64,000 bases of DNA, taken from NCBI RefSeq assembly GCF_004345245.1, contig NZ_SLUQ01000005.1:372001-436000 (forward strand). Direction: 5' to 3'. The notes beneath the pieces are model-generated. The model saw only the letters and a program-made list of their open reading frames with translations, was not told where the DNA came from and did not search any database. The number at the start of each line of letters is the position of its first letter. Within the stretch, counting starts at the first letter, position 1. Shown here in pieces: positions 1 through 9,349 of this stretch. The position numbers and the translations under genes were made by a program. The stretch is from Rhizobium sp. BK251 (GTDB lineage: Bacteria; Pseudomonadota; Alphaproteobacteria; Rhizobiales; Rhizobiaceae).

Positions 1-206
1 CGACCGCTTCCCTTGATCCGCTCAGTGGCGGAGTAAACAGGTGGACGAATTGTCGTCCAGGCGGTCAAGCACACGCCATCCATGCGCTTTTGAGCATGGT
101 TCGGCCAGCGTTCCCAAGAGAAGAAACCGCCTGACATCCAGTCGGGCCCAATCGAGAGCCGTTCGCGCCTTGCGGCGCCGCGTGCTCGCGTCGACAGGAA
201 CACGTC

Positions 207-1400
207 ATGATCAGACCGCTCGTCGTTATTTTCACCGCCATTGTCCTCGATGCCGTGGGCATCGGGCTCATCTTTCCAATTCTGCCTTCGCTGCTGCAGG
301 ACGTGACCCACGCTGAAAACGTGGCGCCCTACATCGGCATAATGACTGCCCTCTACGCGGTCATGCAGTTCATTTTCGCACCGGTGCTCGGTTCGCTGAG
401 CGATCGGCTCGGGCGACGCCCGGTACTCCTGATCTCGCTCGCTGGCGCGGCCATCAACTACCTGTTCCTGGCCTTTGCGCCCAATGTCTGGAAGTTGCTG
501 CTCGGCCGCGCCATCGCCGGCCTGACGAGTGCCAACATTTCCGTGGCGATGGCCTACATCACCGACATTTCCCCAGAGGATAAGCGCGCGCGCCGCTTTG
601 GCCTGTTCAACGCCATGTTCGGCATAGGCTTCATCATAGGTCCCGTCCTTGGTGGCGCCCTTGGAGACGATTGGCTGCGGCTACCCTTCATCGCGGCAGC
701 CGTGTTGAACGCCTGCAATCTGCTGCTGGCGTTCTTTGTCCTGCCGGAGTCGCGCACACCGACCCGGGAGAAAATCGATCTGGCTGCACTCAACCCGCTT
801 CGGCCGCTGCGTTGGGTGTTCTCGGTGAAGAGCCTGCTGCCGATCATCTTCATCTTTTTCGTCTTCAGCGCCACCGGCGAAGCCTATGGCACCTGCTGGG
901 CCCTCTGGGGGAGCGACACCTTCCAGTGGAGCGGGCTTTGGATCGGCCTTTCGCTCGGCACCTTCGGCGTCTGCCAGACCCTCGCCCAGGCGTTCCTTCC
1001 TGGCCCGGCCGTGAAGCTCCTCGGCGAGCGCGCGGCCATCCTGACCGGCGTTACCGGCACCTGCATTGCGCTGATCGTCATGGCCTTTGCTACCCAGAGC
1101 TGGATGATCTTCGCGATCATGCCGATCTTCGCCCTCGGCGGCATCGGCGTTCCGGCATTGCAGTCTCTGGCGACCCGGCAGGTCGATGAGAGCCAACAAG
1201 GCCAATTCCAGGGGGTGCTGGCGTCGGCCGTGAGCTTGGCCTCGATCGCGGGTCCCCTCATTTTCTCGAGCTTCTATTTCGTCGCCAGAGAGCAATGGCC
1301 CGGGGCGATCTGGCTGTTCGTCGTCGTCGTTTACGCGATCGGCATACCGCTGGTTCTCGGCTTGCGCCTCAAGGAGCCTGCACCGGCCCCGGCGATGTAG
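207..1400 (+). CDS. TetA-type MFS drug exporter
   Basis: A 397-residue inner-membrane major facilitator of the TCR/Tet (drug:proton antiporter, 12 TM) type, which would export tetracycline-like or other small hydrophobic compounds. Visible features are a hydrophobic first helix with the D-x-x-G-x-G-L-I-x-P-I-x-P pattern near residues 15-27 and the cytoplasmic loop 2-3 signature GSLSDRLGRRPVLL at residues 62-75 (MFS motif A). Alternating hydrophobic segments run to the C-terminus. Length matches TetA proteins. The ATG at 207 follows AGGA at a usable distance. It stands alone, convergent with rsmB. Chromosomal homologues are common in Rhizobiaceae and need not confer clinical resistance; the substrate cannot be told from sequence. 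Confidence 0.85.
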   Translation: MIRPLVVIFTAIVLDAVGIGLIFPILPSLLQDVTHAENVAPYIGIMTALYAVMQFIFAPVLGSLSDRLGRRPVLLISLAGAAINYLFLAFAPNVWKLLLGRAIAGLTSANISVAMAYITDISPEDKRARRFGLFNAMFGIGFIIGPVLGGALGDDWLRLPFIAAAVLNACNLLLAFFVLPESRTPTREKIDLAALNPLRPLRWVFSVKSLLPIIFIFFVFSATGEAYGTCWALWGSDTFQWSGLWIGLSLGTFGVCQTLAQAFLPGPAVKLLGERAAILTGVTGTCIALIVMAFATQSWMIFAIMPIFALGGIGVPALQSLATRQVDESQQGQFQGVLASAVSLASIAGPLIFSSFYFVAREQWPGAIWLFVVVVYAIGIPLVLGLRLKEPAPAPAM

Positions 1401-1526
1401 CGTCGCTCTCTGGAAATGGACCGCAAACACATCCCTGCCAAGGCTTTGAGCCGACAGCTTCCAAGGCCGGGATTTGTTGCCGGCGTCCCGCCTTTGGGCG
1501 TGACGCCGTGGTGTCAACGAGGCCGC

Positions 1527-2816
1527 TCAGGGCTTGCGGCGCATCCGGCAGAAGAAGAAGCCGTCGGTATCGGTCGACGCTGGCGTCAGCGTGAGCGTCT
1601 TGCCGTCGGAGGAGCGTGGTCGCGGCGCCCCGGTGCCGAACAGCTCGTCCCAGGAGGCCAGCGCGCCTGCAATCTCGAACTGCGGGTTGTCAGTGGTGAA
1701 GCGGTTGACCTGCGCCTCGTTCTCCTCGGGCAGCACGGAACAGGTCACGTAGATCAGGTCTCCGCCCGGGCGCACATATTCGCTGGCCTGCGCTAGAGCG
1801 TCCTGCTGCTGGGCGGTGCGCTCATCGAGGTTCTTGTGCGTGAGCCGCCATTTGGTGTCCGGGCGTCGGCGCCAGGTACCCGTCCCCGTGCAGGGCGCGT
1901 CGACCAGCACCTTGTCGCAGCGGCCCACAAGCGGCTTCAGCCCGGCCCGATCGTCATGCGCCTGCACATTGCGGGTGCCCGCCCGCCTTAGGCGCTCGAT
2001 GATCGGCGCGAGCCGCTTGCGGTCGGAATCATAGGCGTGCACCTGACCCTTGTTGTGCATCGCGGCCGCCATGGCGAGCGTCTTGCCGCCACCGCCGGCG
2101 CAATAATCGAGCACCTGGTCGCCTTCGCCGGCCATGACGAGGTCGGCAACGATCTGCGAGCCTTCGTCCTGCACCTCGAACCAGCCTTTCTGGAAGGAGA
2201 GCTCGGCCGTGACATTAGGCAGGCGCGAGGCGCCTTCACCGGCAGGGATGCGCAGCCCGAAGCGCGCGATCCTGGCGGCCTGCGCACCCGAGCGCTCGAG
2301 CGCCTTCAACACTTTGTCGCGCGGAGCCTTCAGCGCGTTGGCGCGAAGATCCAGCGTCGGCCGTGCGGCAAGCGCGGCAGCCTCGGCAAGCCAGTCGTCG
2401 CCGAATGCATTTTCAAAGGAGGGTTCGACCCAGTCGGGTATGTCGCCCTGCACATGCGGTGGCGCGTCGTCGAGCGATCGGCTGGCGAAGGCAGCAAGGG
2501 TCTCGGGCGCCAGCGGCTGCGGGGCGAAGCGATCGCCCTCTAACTCGGCCTGCAGTGTTTCAGGGGTGAAGCCCCATTGCCGGAACATGACCGCGTGGCC
2601 GAGAGCCGAAGCGCTGTCGTCATCCATCAACCAGGCATGGGAAAGGCGCATGCGAAGCGCATCGTAAACGATATTGCCGACGGCGGCGCGATCGCCGGAA
2701 CCGGCAAAGCGATGTGCCAGGCCCCAGTCCTTCAGAGCATCTGCCACCGGTCGCTTACGAGTATCGATATCCGCAAGCACCTCGATGGCTCCCTGGAGCC
2801 GTCCACCCAAACGCAT
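1527..2816 (-). CDS. rsmB: 16S rRNA m5C methyltransferase, RsmB family
   Basis: SAM-dependent RNA cytosine-C5 methyltransferase of the NOL1/NOP2/Sun group, 429 residues. RsmB methylates C967 of 16S rRNA in E. coli. The N-terminal part (about 1-90) resembles the NusB-like RNA-binding domain. The Rossmann core shows SAM motif DYCAGGGGKT (237-246), motif IV DAPCTGTG (306-313) and motif VI Y-V-T-C-S with the catalytic cysteine at about 359. The ATG at 2816 is preceded by AGGAG eight bases away. It is convergent with the tetA-like gene, and no partner gene is evident. Other members of this family methylate other rRNA positions, so the exact target is inferred from overall domain order. Confidence 0.85.
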   Translation of the reverse strand: MRLGGRLQGAIEVLADIDTRKRPVADALKDWGLAHRFAGSGDRAAVGNIVYDALRMRLSHAWLMDDDSASALGHAVMFRQWGFTPETLQAELEGDRFAPQPLAPETLAAFASRSLDDAPPHVQGDIPDWVEPSFENAFGDDWLAEAAALAARPTLDLRANALKAPRDKVLKALERSGAQAARIARFGLRIPAGEGASRLPNVTAELSFQKGWFEVQDEGSQIVADLVMAGEGDQVLDYCAGGGGKTLAMAAAMHNKGQVHAYDSDRKRLAPIIERLRRAGTRNVQAHDDRAGLKPLVGRCDKVLVDAPCTGTGTWRRRPDTKWRLTHKNLDERTAQQQDALAQASEYVRPGGDLIYVTCSVLPEENEAQVNRFTTDNPQFEIAGALASWDELFGTGAPRPRSSDGKTLTLTPASTDTDGFFFCRMRRKP

Positions 2817-2948
2817 TCACTCAATCTCCTGCTCGATCCCTTCCGAAAGGTCGCAGGATGCGACGCGTGACGGATCGTTCATGGATCTCAACCGCGTGGT
2901 AGCCGCGATTGGCAGCAAGAGCAAGCGTTGGCATGATATGCACTCAAG

Positions 2949-3311
2949 TCAGCCGATGACTTCGTAGCAGATCTTGGCCGTCCCGCTTGAGATCATTCCG
3001 ATGTTCTGTGCTGCGGCTTTCGACAGGTCGAGAACCCGGCCGCGAATGAAGGGTCCGCGATCATTGACGCGGACGACCACGCTCTTGCCGTTCCGGCTGT
3101 TGGTGACCTTGAGCTGCGTCCCGAATTTCAGCGAGCGATGGGCTGCGGTCATACGGGAAGGATTCATGCGCTCGCCGGAAGCGGTCTTGGAGTTAAGCGC
3201 GTACCAGGATGCGCCTCCGCATCCATTAGCAGCAGTACCTTCGGAAGGCAAAATAGTGGAACAGGCCGCTATAGCTGCAGCAGCCGTAATAGAACGGGTG
3301 ATTTTCTTCAC
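2949..3311 (-). CDS. RlpA-like double-psi beta-barrel lipoprotein
   Basis: A short secreted protein (120 residues) made of a signal sequence and one RlpA-like double-psi beta-barrel domain. RlpA proteins act in the envelope on peptidoglycan stripped of stem peptides. The core shows the usual [25 protein letters not shown] and R-V-L-D-L-S-x-A-A-A stretches. The N-terminus is basic-hydrophobic and carries a possible lipobox (I-A-A-C), so it may be a lipoprotein. No SPOR domain follows, unlike full-length RlpA. I chose the GTG at 3311 because GAGGGGAA lies just upstream; a longer frame to 3404 would spoil the signal peptide. Confidence 0.75.
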   Translation of the reverse strand: MKKITRSITAAAAIAACSTILPSEGTAANGCGGASWYALNSKTASGERMNPSRMTAAHRSLKFGTQLKVTNSRNGKSVVVRVNDRGPFIRGRVLDLSKAAAQNIGMISSGTAKICYEVIG

Positions 3312-3860
3312 GACAGATTCCCCTCGACATGGATGAGCTTGCCCGCATTGACGAGAAGGCTTGAGCCGGGTCAAAAATGGCAAAAAAGTGCCCCCAGCGA
3401 TCACGGAACGTTGCTGTCTGTAATATTTGTAAGATTCGACTACGTCCGGCGGAATAATCCAAAATTACCGAAATCTAGAAAAAACCGAATAAAATCAGTC
3501 AATGTTGGAAAGGATTTTCTAAGCCTTCGGACGTAAGCCGGGATATCACGATTTTTTTGAAAATTTTTTTGCTTACTTGCCTTAATTGATGCCCAAATTG
3601 TGCAAATTTAGAGATCGTTAAGGATCGGGCGTAGGTATTCATACCCGGACGAGGGGCATCGGAAGGATTTTTCTGCTTTTTTAATGGGCCGCAAATGTTA
3701 GCCAAAGCTGCGCCCTGGGGCTGCGATTTCGGCAAAAGCGGCAATCGGGGATTGCCGGTCGGTGCGGAGACCGACACCGCGCGGCAGGCAGTTCTCGGCG
3801 CCGCACGTCCAATAGGATGCGCAGAGGACGCCGTAGAGCAAGGAACTATGAAGTCGTCTC
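3312..3860. other. A/T-rich intergenic region
   Basis: A 550 bp stretch without a convincing gene. The part from about 3420 to 3690 is much richer in A/T than its surroundings, with long A and T runs, and probably holds the rlpA-like gene's promoter. Two small hairpins (below) lie at its right side. ORFs here are out-of-frame readings with atypical composition. Confidence 0.6.
3735..3775 (-). terminator. Tandem hairpins, possible terminator
   Basis: Two adjacent perfect hairpins: 7 bp arms at 3739-3745/3751-3757, and 6 bp arms at 3758-3763/3770-3775. They lie about 90 bp beyond the stop of the minus-strand epimerase gene. Read on the minus strand, the second stem is followed by CTTTTG, a weak U-run, so this is a plausible but not strong rho-independent terminator for the gst-queG-epimerase direction. 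Confidence 0.35.
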
Positions 3861-4733
3861 TCAGCCGCGCCAGTTGCCCGATGCCCAGAGCTCGGCCAGC
3901 GACATGCGGTATTCGGGAAAGTCGAAGGAGAAGCCGAGATCGCGGAGTTTGCGATTGGAGACGCGCTTGTTCTCGCCGTAGAAGGAACGAGCCATCGGCG
4001 TGAGCTCGGCGGTCTCGAAGGCCTGCTCCGGCGGAGGCTCGACACCCATGATGCGCGCGGCCTCCAGCACCACGTCCTGGGGCGGGCCGGGCTCGTCATC
4101 GGTGACATTATATATGCCGCCGAGTTTGCGTTCGGAGAGGAAGCGGGTCGCGCCGGCTATGTCCTCGACCCGGATGCGGTTGAATACCTGGTCCTTCTTG
4201 ATAAGGCGTCGCGCGGTTCCGTTCTCCAGGTTGCGCAAGGCGTTGCGGCCAGGGCCGTAGATGCCGGAGAGCCGAAGGACGGCGGCCGGCACGTTCAAAA
4301 CCGCTCCCTGGGCCAACCAGGCATCCTCAGCCTCGACTCGCTCGACGGAGCGTGCTGAAACGGGCTTGTACGGTGTGTTCTCATCGACCCAGCCGCCCTT
4401 GTGATCGCCATAGACGCCGACCGTCGACAGATAACCGATCCATTGCAGCCGGGGCATGAATGTCGCCAGATCCTTGCCTGCGAGCCGTATAAGCGGATCG
4501 CCCTTAGAACCGGGCGCGATCGACTGCACCAGATGGGTTGCGCTTGCCATCGCCTGCCGCAGTTCGTCGCCGATCACTTCGCCGTCGAAAAGGAAGCCAT
4601 CGATGCCCTCCTTCTCTAGGGACTCGAGCTTCTCGGCCGAACGCGTCGTGCCCGAAATTCGCGCGCCATCCTGCGCGAAGGCCTTGGCGATCGCCGTCCC
4701 GGAATAGCCGCAGCCGAAAACGAAAAGATGCAT
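3861..4733 (-). CDS. YeeZ-like NAD(P)-binding SDR-family protein
   Basis: A 290-residue NAD(P)-binding extended-SDR homologue of the YeeZ type. The N-terminal nucleotide-binding turn reads F-G-C-G-Y-S-G-T-A (residues 5-13) instead of the common GxxGxxG. Later it has S-T-V-G-V-Y-G, L-R-L-S-G-I-Y-G-P-G and R-V-E-D-I-A-G patterns typical of nucleotide-sugar epimerase-like folds. The catalytic YxxxK is not obvious, so the reaction is unknown. The ATG at 4733 overlaps the stop of queG by one base (TGATG), so the two are translationally coupled and probably form an operon with the upstream gst. A longer upstream reading belongs to the shadow of queG. Confidence 0.75.
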   Translation of the reverse strand: MHLFVFGCGYSGTAIAKAFAQDGARISGTTRSAEKLESLEKEGIDGFLFDGEVIGDELRQAMASATHLVQSIAPGSKGDPLIRLAGKDLATFMPRLQWIGYLSTVGVYGDHKGGWVDENTPYKPVSARSVERVEAEDAWLAQGAVLNVPAAVLRLSGIYGPGRNALRNLENGTARRLIKKDQVFNRIRVEDIAGATRFLSERKLGGIYNVTDDEPGPPQDVVLEAARIMGVEPPPEQAFETAELTPMARSFYGENKRVSNRKLRDLGFSFDFPEYRMSLAELWASGNWRG

Positions 4734-5890
4734 CACGAAACCCCCGCCAGTCGCCATTCGTCGAGTACGCTTTCGTCCGACTCGTTTTTCCTTTGTGCGG
4801 CAAAGGTGGCAAATTCGCCAGTCTCCATCAGTCGCGAAAGCGCCCAGACCGCCATTGCGCGCACGATGGGCGAGCTGTCTTTCGCAAGCTCGCGGCATTC
4901 CGCGCCAAGCCCGGCATCGCCGGAATTGCCGGCGGCGATCAGGACATTGCGGATGAACCGGTCGCGCCCGATCCGCTTGATCGGCGAGCCGCTGAAGAAG
5001 CTTCGGAATGCGGCGTCGTCGAGAGAGAGCAGGAAGGCAATCGATGGTTCCCTCAGGTCCTCGCGCGCCTTGAGCTTTGCCTCGGACGCCTCCCTGGCGA
5101 ACTTGTTCCACGGACAGGCCGCGAGACAGTCGTCGCATCCATAGATGCGGTTGCCGATCAGGGGACGAAGCTCCGGATCGATCGATCCCTTGTGCTCAAT
5201 GGTGAGATAGGAGATGCAGCGGCGCGCATCCAACTGATAGGGCGCCGGAAAGGCCGCGGTGGGACAGCTATCGAGGCAGGCGCGGCAGGAGCCGCAATGG
5301 TCGATCTCGGGCGCATCCGGCTCGAGCTCTGCTGTGGTGAACATCGAGCCGAGGAAGAGCCAGGAACCGTAGGTGCGGCTGACGAGATTGGTATGCTTGC
5401 CCTGCCAGCCGAGACCGGCTGCCGCCGCCAGCGGCTTTTCCATCACGGGCGCGGTATCGACGAAGACCTTTACGTCTTCGCCTGACCGCGCGGCAAAACG
5501 CGTGGCGATGTCCTTCAGGCGACCCTTGATCACATCGTGGTAGTCGCGATGGCGCGCATAGACCGAGATCGCCGCCTTGTCCGACTTTTCGAGGACGTCT
5601 CGCGGGTCTTCATCAGGGCCATAGTTCATTCCGAAGACGACGATCGAGCGCACCTCGCCCCATAACGCATGGGGATCGCCGCGCCTTTCGCGCGTATCGG
5701 CCATCCAATCCATGGTGCCGTGGTAGCCGGCATCGAGATAGGCATCGAGGCGATCGCGCGCTTCGGGGATGCCATCGGGCTGGGTGATGCGGCAGAGGTC
5801 AAAGCCGGCGGCTTTCGCCTCGCTCCTTATGAAAAGGGTCAGGCTCTCCCGCCGCTTCCGTTCCTTCTCGCTTTGACGGTCGTCGGGCAT
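4733..5890 (-). CDS. queG: Epoxyqueuosine reductase QueG
   Basis: Cobalamin- and iron-sulfur-dependent enzyme that reduces epoxyqueuosine to queuosine in the wobble base of tRNAs for Asp, Asn, His and Tyr, the last step of queuosine synthesis. The 385-residue protein has the full domain set: an N-terminal B12-binding reductase part, two 4Fe-4S cluster motifs C-G-S-C-x-x-C-x-x-x-C-P (199-210) and C-D-D-C-x-x-x-C-P (252-260), and a C-terminal helical HEAT-like repeat. The proposed acid residue region V-F-V-D-T-A-P is present at about 142-148. It lies 12 bp after gst and overlaps the epimerase-like gene by one base. Confidence 0.92.
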   Translation of the reverse strand: MPDDRQSEKERKRRESLTLFIRSEAKAAGFDLCRITQPDGIPEARDRLDAYLDAGYHGTMDWMADTRERRGDPHALWGEVRSIVVFGMNYGPDEDPRDVLEKSDKAAISVYARHRDYHDVIKGRLKDIATRFAARSGEDVKVFVDTAPVMEKPLAAAAGLGWQGKHTNLVSRTYGSWLFLGSMFTTAELEPDAPEIDHCGSCRACLDSCPTAAFPAPYQLDARRCISYLTIEHKGSIDPELRPLIGNRIYGCDDCLAACPWNKFAREASEAKLKAREDLREPSIAFLLSLDDAAFRSFFSGSPIKRIGRDRFIRNVLIAAGNSGDAGLGAECRELAKDSSPIVRAMAVWALSRLMETGEFATFAAQRKNESDESVLDEWRLAGVS

Positions 5891-5902
5891 GGCGCGCCCC
5901 TG

Positions 5903-6595
5903 TCAGAAATCCAGGTCGGCGTAGTGGGAGACGGGCGTCAGGCCACGCACGCGTTCGCCGAGCAGCGGCCGGAAGGAGGGGCGCGACTTCAGCCGCTGGT
6001 ACCACTCCTTTGCGACCGGCGCATCCGACCAGTCGATCTCGCCGAGATAGTCGAGCACGGAGATGGACGCCGCCGCCGCAAGATCGGCATAGCTCAGGCG
6101 CTCTCCCGCAAGCCATTGCCGCGATCCGGCCAGCCATGAGAGATACTTCATATGCTGGCGGATATTGGCGCGGGCGGTGCGCAACACCTTGGAATCCGGT
6201 GCGCCGCCGCCCTGGTCGGCCGTCATCTGCAGCTTGTAGACGCGCTCGCGGGCGAGCGGCCGGGTGACATCCTGCTCCATCTTCTGCATGAACCATTCTG
6301 CAAGCCGGCGAATCTCGGCCCGTTGGAAGGGATCCTCGGCCAAAAGCCGCCGGTCGCGCTTCAAGACGCCATGGGTTTCATCCAGATACTCGGAAATGAC
6401 GGTCGCGCCACAAAGTGCCCGCATACTGTCGTCAACGTAGACCGGCAATGTCCCCGCCGGATTGAGAGCCAGAAAATCGCGCCGCTTTTCCCAGGTCTGT
6501 TCCTCTATCAGTTCCGCTTGATAGCCATATTCCGACAATATGAGCCGGACGAAGCGTGATGCAGAGGACATAGGGTGATGGTAAAGGGTGGGCAT
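5903..6595 (-). CDS. Glutathione S-transferase family protein
   Basis: Cytosolic GST-fold protein of 230 residues. The N-terminal thioredoxin-like domain starts L-Y-H-H-P-M-S-S-A-S-R-F-V-R, and the glutathione-recognition cis-proline segment reads G-T-L-P-V-Y-V (about 48-54), followed by a helical C-terminal domain with the N-capping motif region L-S-Y-A-D-L-A-A-A. The class and substrate are not evident. It is the first gene of the gst-queG-epimerase string, 12 bp upstream of queG, and its promoter would lie in the gap shared with uppP. Confidence 0.85.
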   Translation of the reverse strand: MPTLYHHPMSSASRFVRLILSEYGYQAELIEEQTWEKRRDFLALNPAGTLPVYVDDSMRALCGATVISEYLDETHGVLKRDRRLLAEDPFQRAEIRRLAEWFMQKMEQDVTRPLARERVYKLQMTADQGGGAPDSKVLRTARANIRQHMKYLSWLAGSRQWLAGERLSYADLAAAASISVLDYLGEIDWSDAPVAKEWYQRLKSRPSFRPLLGERVRGLTPVSHYADLDF

Positions 6596-6872
6596 CGATG
6601 GACTGACTTTTTGATTGTTTGTTGCCTGGGCCGGAACGCCCCCAACGACAGTTCTGGCAATGACTCATCTACTGAAGCTATAGGAGCTTGGCCCTTCCAA
6701 CACAAGCGAATCGGGCCTCCCGCTCTCTGACAAAGGAAATGGACGTAGCTGAAAAAATCATCAACAGCCGATATCTCGTTTTCGCACGCCTTTGTCGAAT
6801 GACGATGGTTGCCGTTTCCCCTCGGCATGCGCGTACCCCAAGACCGCGCGAACTTTAAACCGGAGACAATTA

Positions 6873-7670
6873 ATGGACTACATAAGCTCTATAATTCTAG
6901 GCATCGTAGAAGGAATTACCGAGTTTCTGCCGATCTCGAGCACCGGCCACCTCATCATTGCGGAGCAGTGGCTCGGCCACCGGTCGGACATGTTCAACAT
7001 CGTCATTCAGGCGGGCGCGATCCTTGCCGTCACCATCATTTACTGGCGTCGCCTGGTGGATCTGGTGCTCGGCTGGCGGGATCCGCAGAACCGTTCCTAT
7101 GCCGGCAAGCTGATCCTCGCATTTCTCATCACCGCCATCCTCGGGCTGGTCGTCAAGAAACTCGGCTTTCAGCTGCCCGAGACTGCCACGCCGATCGCAT
7201 GGGCGCTCATCATTGGCGGCTTCTGGATGATATTTGCCGAATGGGCCGCTGCGCGCCGGCCGCCCCACAAGGAAATTACCTGGCTCGTTGCGATCCTGGT
7301 CGGTATCGCCCAGGTGGTCGCGGGCGTCTTTCCGGGAACGTCGCGCTCCGGTGCGACGATTTTCGTCGCGATGCTCGCAGGCACTGGCAACCGCGCCGCT
7401 GCGACCGAATTCGCCTTTCTCGTCGGTATCCCGACCATGTATGCGGCGAGCGGCTACGAGTTGCTGAAGACCTTCAAGGATGGCGGGGCAGCAAACGAGG
7501 ACTGGACCGGTCTCGGGATCGCTTTCGTCGTTTCCACGATCGTCGCGTTTATCGCTGTCAAATGGCTGTTGGCCTACATCCGGAGCAACCGCTTTACGGT
7601 GTTTGCGGTCTACCGCATCATTCTTGGCGTCATTCTGCTTGGCATGGCAGCGACCGGCTTCATCGCCTGA
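6873..7670 (+). CDS. uppP: Undecaprenyl-diphosphatase UppP/BacA
   Basis: Integral membrane phosphatase that converts undecaprenyl diphosphate to the monophosphate lipid carrier used for peptidoglycan and O-antigen building; overproduction gives bacitracin resistance. The 265-residue protein shows both family signatures: G-I-V-E-G-I-T-E-F-L-P-I-S-S-T-G-H-L at residues 10-27 with the key glutamates, and P-G-T-S-R-S-G-A-T in mid-protein. About eight hydrophobic segments are visible. The ATG at 6873 has GGAG upstream; an extra 27 codons back to 6792 are not family-like. It is divergent from gst, and a terminator follows 155 bp downstream. Confidence 0.93.
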   Translation: MDYISSIILGIVEGITEFLPISSTGHLIIAEQWLGHRSDMFNIVIQAGAILAVTIIYWRRLVDLVLGWRDPQNRSYAGKLILAFLITAILGLVVKKLGFQLPETATPIAWALIIGGFWMIFAEWAAARRPPHKEITWLVAILVGIAQVVAGVFPGTSRSGATIFVAMLAGTGNRAAATEFAFLVGIPTMYAASGYELLKTFKDGGAANEDWTGLGIAFVVSTIVAFIAVKWLLAYIRSNRFTVFAVYRIILGVILLGMAATGFIA

Positions 7671-7824
7671 CGCACAACTTGCTCACCGCATTCGCGCAAT
7701 CGACGGCGCGGATGCGGAAAGCTGCTGTCGGCAGGTTTGCGACCAGGTGATGGCGCGCCTGTCTCGAGACGCCATGCATAGGGCGTTCTGATGGAGCGGC
7801 TTGTCTTTAACGGGAAGAACAAGG

Positions 7825-7847
7825 CCGGCGCTGAGGCGCCGGTTTTT
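7825..7847 (+). terminator. Rho-independent terminator after uppP
   Basis: A G+C hairpin with 7 bp perfect arms (7825-7831 and 7836-7842), a TGAG loop and a run of five T (7843-7847). Orientation fits termination of uppP transcription. Confidence 0.8.
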
Positions 7848-7849
7848 CG

Positions 7850-8002
7850 TCAGTGGCCGATGGAGGCCGTGCTGCAGGGATCGACGCCGTAGGCCGACAC
7901 ACAGCCGCTTCGCGTCGCGCCGACATGACCCGGAGCGATGAAGGAGCCGGCGAGGATCACCAGTGCCGCGCACGCAAAGAGAAGCGCGATTGACTTACCC
8001 AT
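7850..8002 (-). CDS. Small membrane/secreted protein, unknown
   Basis: A 50-residue protein starting M-G-K-S-I-A-L-L-F with one hydrophobic helix (about residues 4-22), then a short tail containing two cysteines (S-G-C-V-S and D-P-C-S). It looks like a signal-anchored or exported micro-protein. The ATG at 8002 has AAAGG nine bases upstream. I do not recognise a family. It stands alone between the uppP terminator and the terminator of the next minus-strand gene. Confidence 0.5.
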   Translation of the reverse strand: MGKSIALLFACAALVILAGSFIAPGHVGATRSGCVSAYGVDPCSTASIGH

Positions 8003-8214
8003 CGAGGAATGCCTTTCGAAGCAGATTGATGCGCACGACGACCCTGATCCCATGTCCGAGCGCGCGCTGTGATTAGTCATTTGAATGAAAAATAGCAATA
8101 AATGTTCCTGCTAAATTTGACGTTAATGCCGCTATTTTCATTATGCGACTTTTATGCAACGCGGCGCTGTGAATTGCCGCCGAACGGCCGCCAAATCGCC
8201 CAGCCATAAACGCA

Positions 8215-8251
8215 AAAACGCCGCCGGCGAAGCGTTCGCCGGCGGCGTTTT
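8215..8251 (-). terminator. Strong rho-independent terminator
   Basis: Perfect 17 bp arms (8215-8231 and 8235-8251) around a GCG loop, with A-run and T-run flanks, so it can act on either strand. It lies 19 bp after the stop of the minus-strand NDUFA9-like gene, whose transcript ends in CGTTTTTG here. Confidence 0.85.
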
Positions 8252-8269
8252 GACGAAGGCGAATTCGGC

Positions 8270-9241
8270 TCAGGCAGTCTTGGTGAACTGGCCCTGCGGA
8301 CGATATTGCACGAGGTAGGATGGCAGTACGGAATCGACCATGGTCGGCACGATGCCGATCGCCGCAAACGTGCGTCCTTCCTTCTCGGCGTGCTTGGAGA
8401 CGACATTGTCGTACCGCAGCATGCGGACCTGGTCCGGCGTGATCGGCGGGGCGACGAACGGAACCATCGAGGCGATGCTGCCGATCAGCGAGGCGATGCC
8501 GAAGGGGAGGGAGACGAGGGGCCGCTTGCGGCTGGTAACGCGCAGCACGGCCTCGAGACATTCGCGGAAGGTAAGGACTTCGGGGCCGCCGAGTTCATAG
8601 ATCTGGCCGCCGGTCAGCTTACCGTCGACAGCATGGGCAACGGCCTCGGCAACATCGCCGACATAGACCGGCTGGAACTTCGTCTTGCCGCCGCCGATCA
8701 GCGGCAGCGCCGGGGCCATGCGCGCCATGTCGGCGAACTTGTTGAAGAAGTCGTCCTCAGGACCGAAGACGATCGACGGGCGGAAGATGATCGCGTCGGG
8801 CTTGATGGAGTGGATCGCAGCTTCGGCGCGGCCCTTGGTGCGGCCGTAGGCGGATGTCGACTTTGCATCGGCGCCGATTGCAGAAACATGGGTCAACGTG
8901 GCGCCGGCATTGCGGGCCGCCTCCGCCACAGCGCGCGCGCCGAATTCCTGCACGGCATCAAAGGTATTGCGACCGCTCTCGAAAAGGATGCCGACGCAGT
9001 TGATGACGTGGTTTGCGCCCTGAACAGCATGCTCGATCGAGTTGCGGTAGCGCAGGTTCGCCTGCACGATGGAGATCTGCCCAACATTGCCGAGAGGCTG
9101 CAGGAAGCCCGCAAGGTCCGGCCGGCGCACCGCGACGCGGATACGGTAGCCGCGCTGCGCAAGCGCGCGCACGACATGCCGCCCGATGAAGCCAGACCCT
9201 CCGAACACGGTCACGAGCGGGGGAAGGTTGGCGAGGGTCAT
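8270..9241 (-). CDS. NDUFA9-like NAD(P)-binding protein
   Basis: A 323-residue atypical short-chain dehydrogenase of the complex I NDUFA9 accessory-subunit family, common in alphaproteobacteria. It has the dinucleotide motif G-G-S-G-F-I-G-R-H at residues 14-22, C-V-G-I-L, H-V-S-A-I-G-A-D, a Y-G-R-T-K segment that would be the YxxxK pair, and F-R-P-S-I-V-F-G-P-E-D-D-F, a family hallmark. In mitochondria the protein binds NADPH structurally in complex I; a bacterial role in respiration is an inference. It is a single gene, ended by the strong terminator at 8215-8251. Confidence 0.8.
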   Translation of the reverse strand: MTLANLPPLVTVFGGSGFIGRHVVRALAQRGYRIRVAVRRPDLAGFLQPLGNVGQISIVQANLRYRNSIEHAVQGANHVINCVGILFESGRNTFDAVQEFGARAVAEAARNAGATLTHVSAIGADAKSTSAYGRTKGRAEAAIHSIKPDAIIFRPSIVFGPEDDFFNKFADMARMAPALPLIGGGKTKFQPVYVGDVAEAVAHAVDGKLTGGQIYELGGPEVLTFRECLEAVLRVTSRKRPLVSLPFGIASLIGSIASMVPFVAPPITPDQVRMLRYDNVVSKHAEKEGRTFAAIGIVPTMVDSVLPSYLVQYRPQGQFTKTA

Positions 9242-9349
9242 GGCGAGCTCCTGAAAAGCTTTGGTGTGAATTGATCTGGTGTCGTCTTAGCCGAAAGCCC
9301 AGGCGAGGTGAAGGGCTATCGAACCCTGCAACTGCCCGTCCTGACGTTC

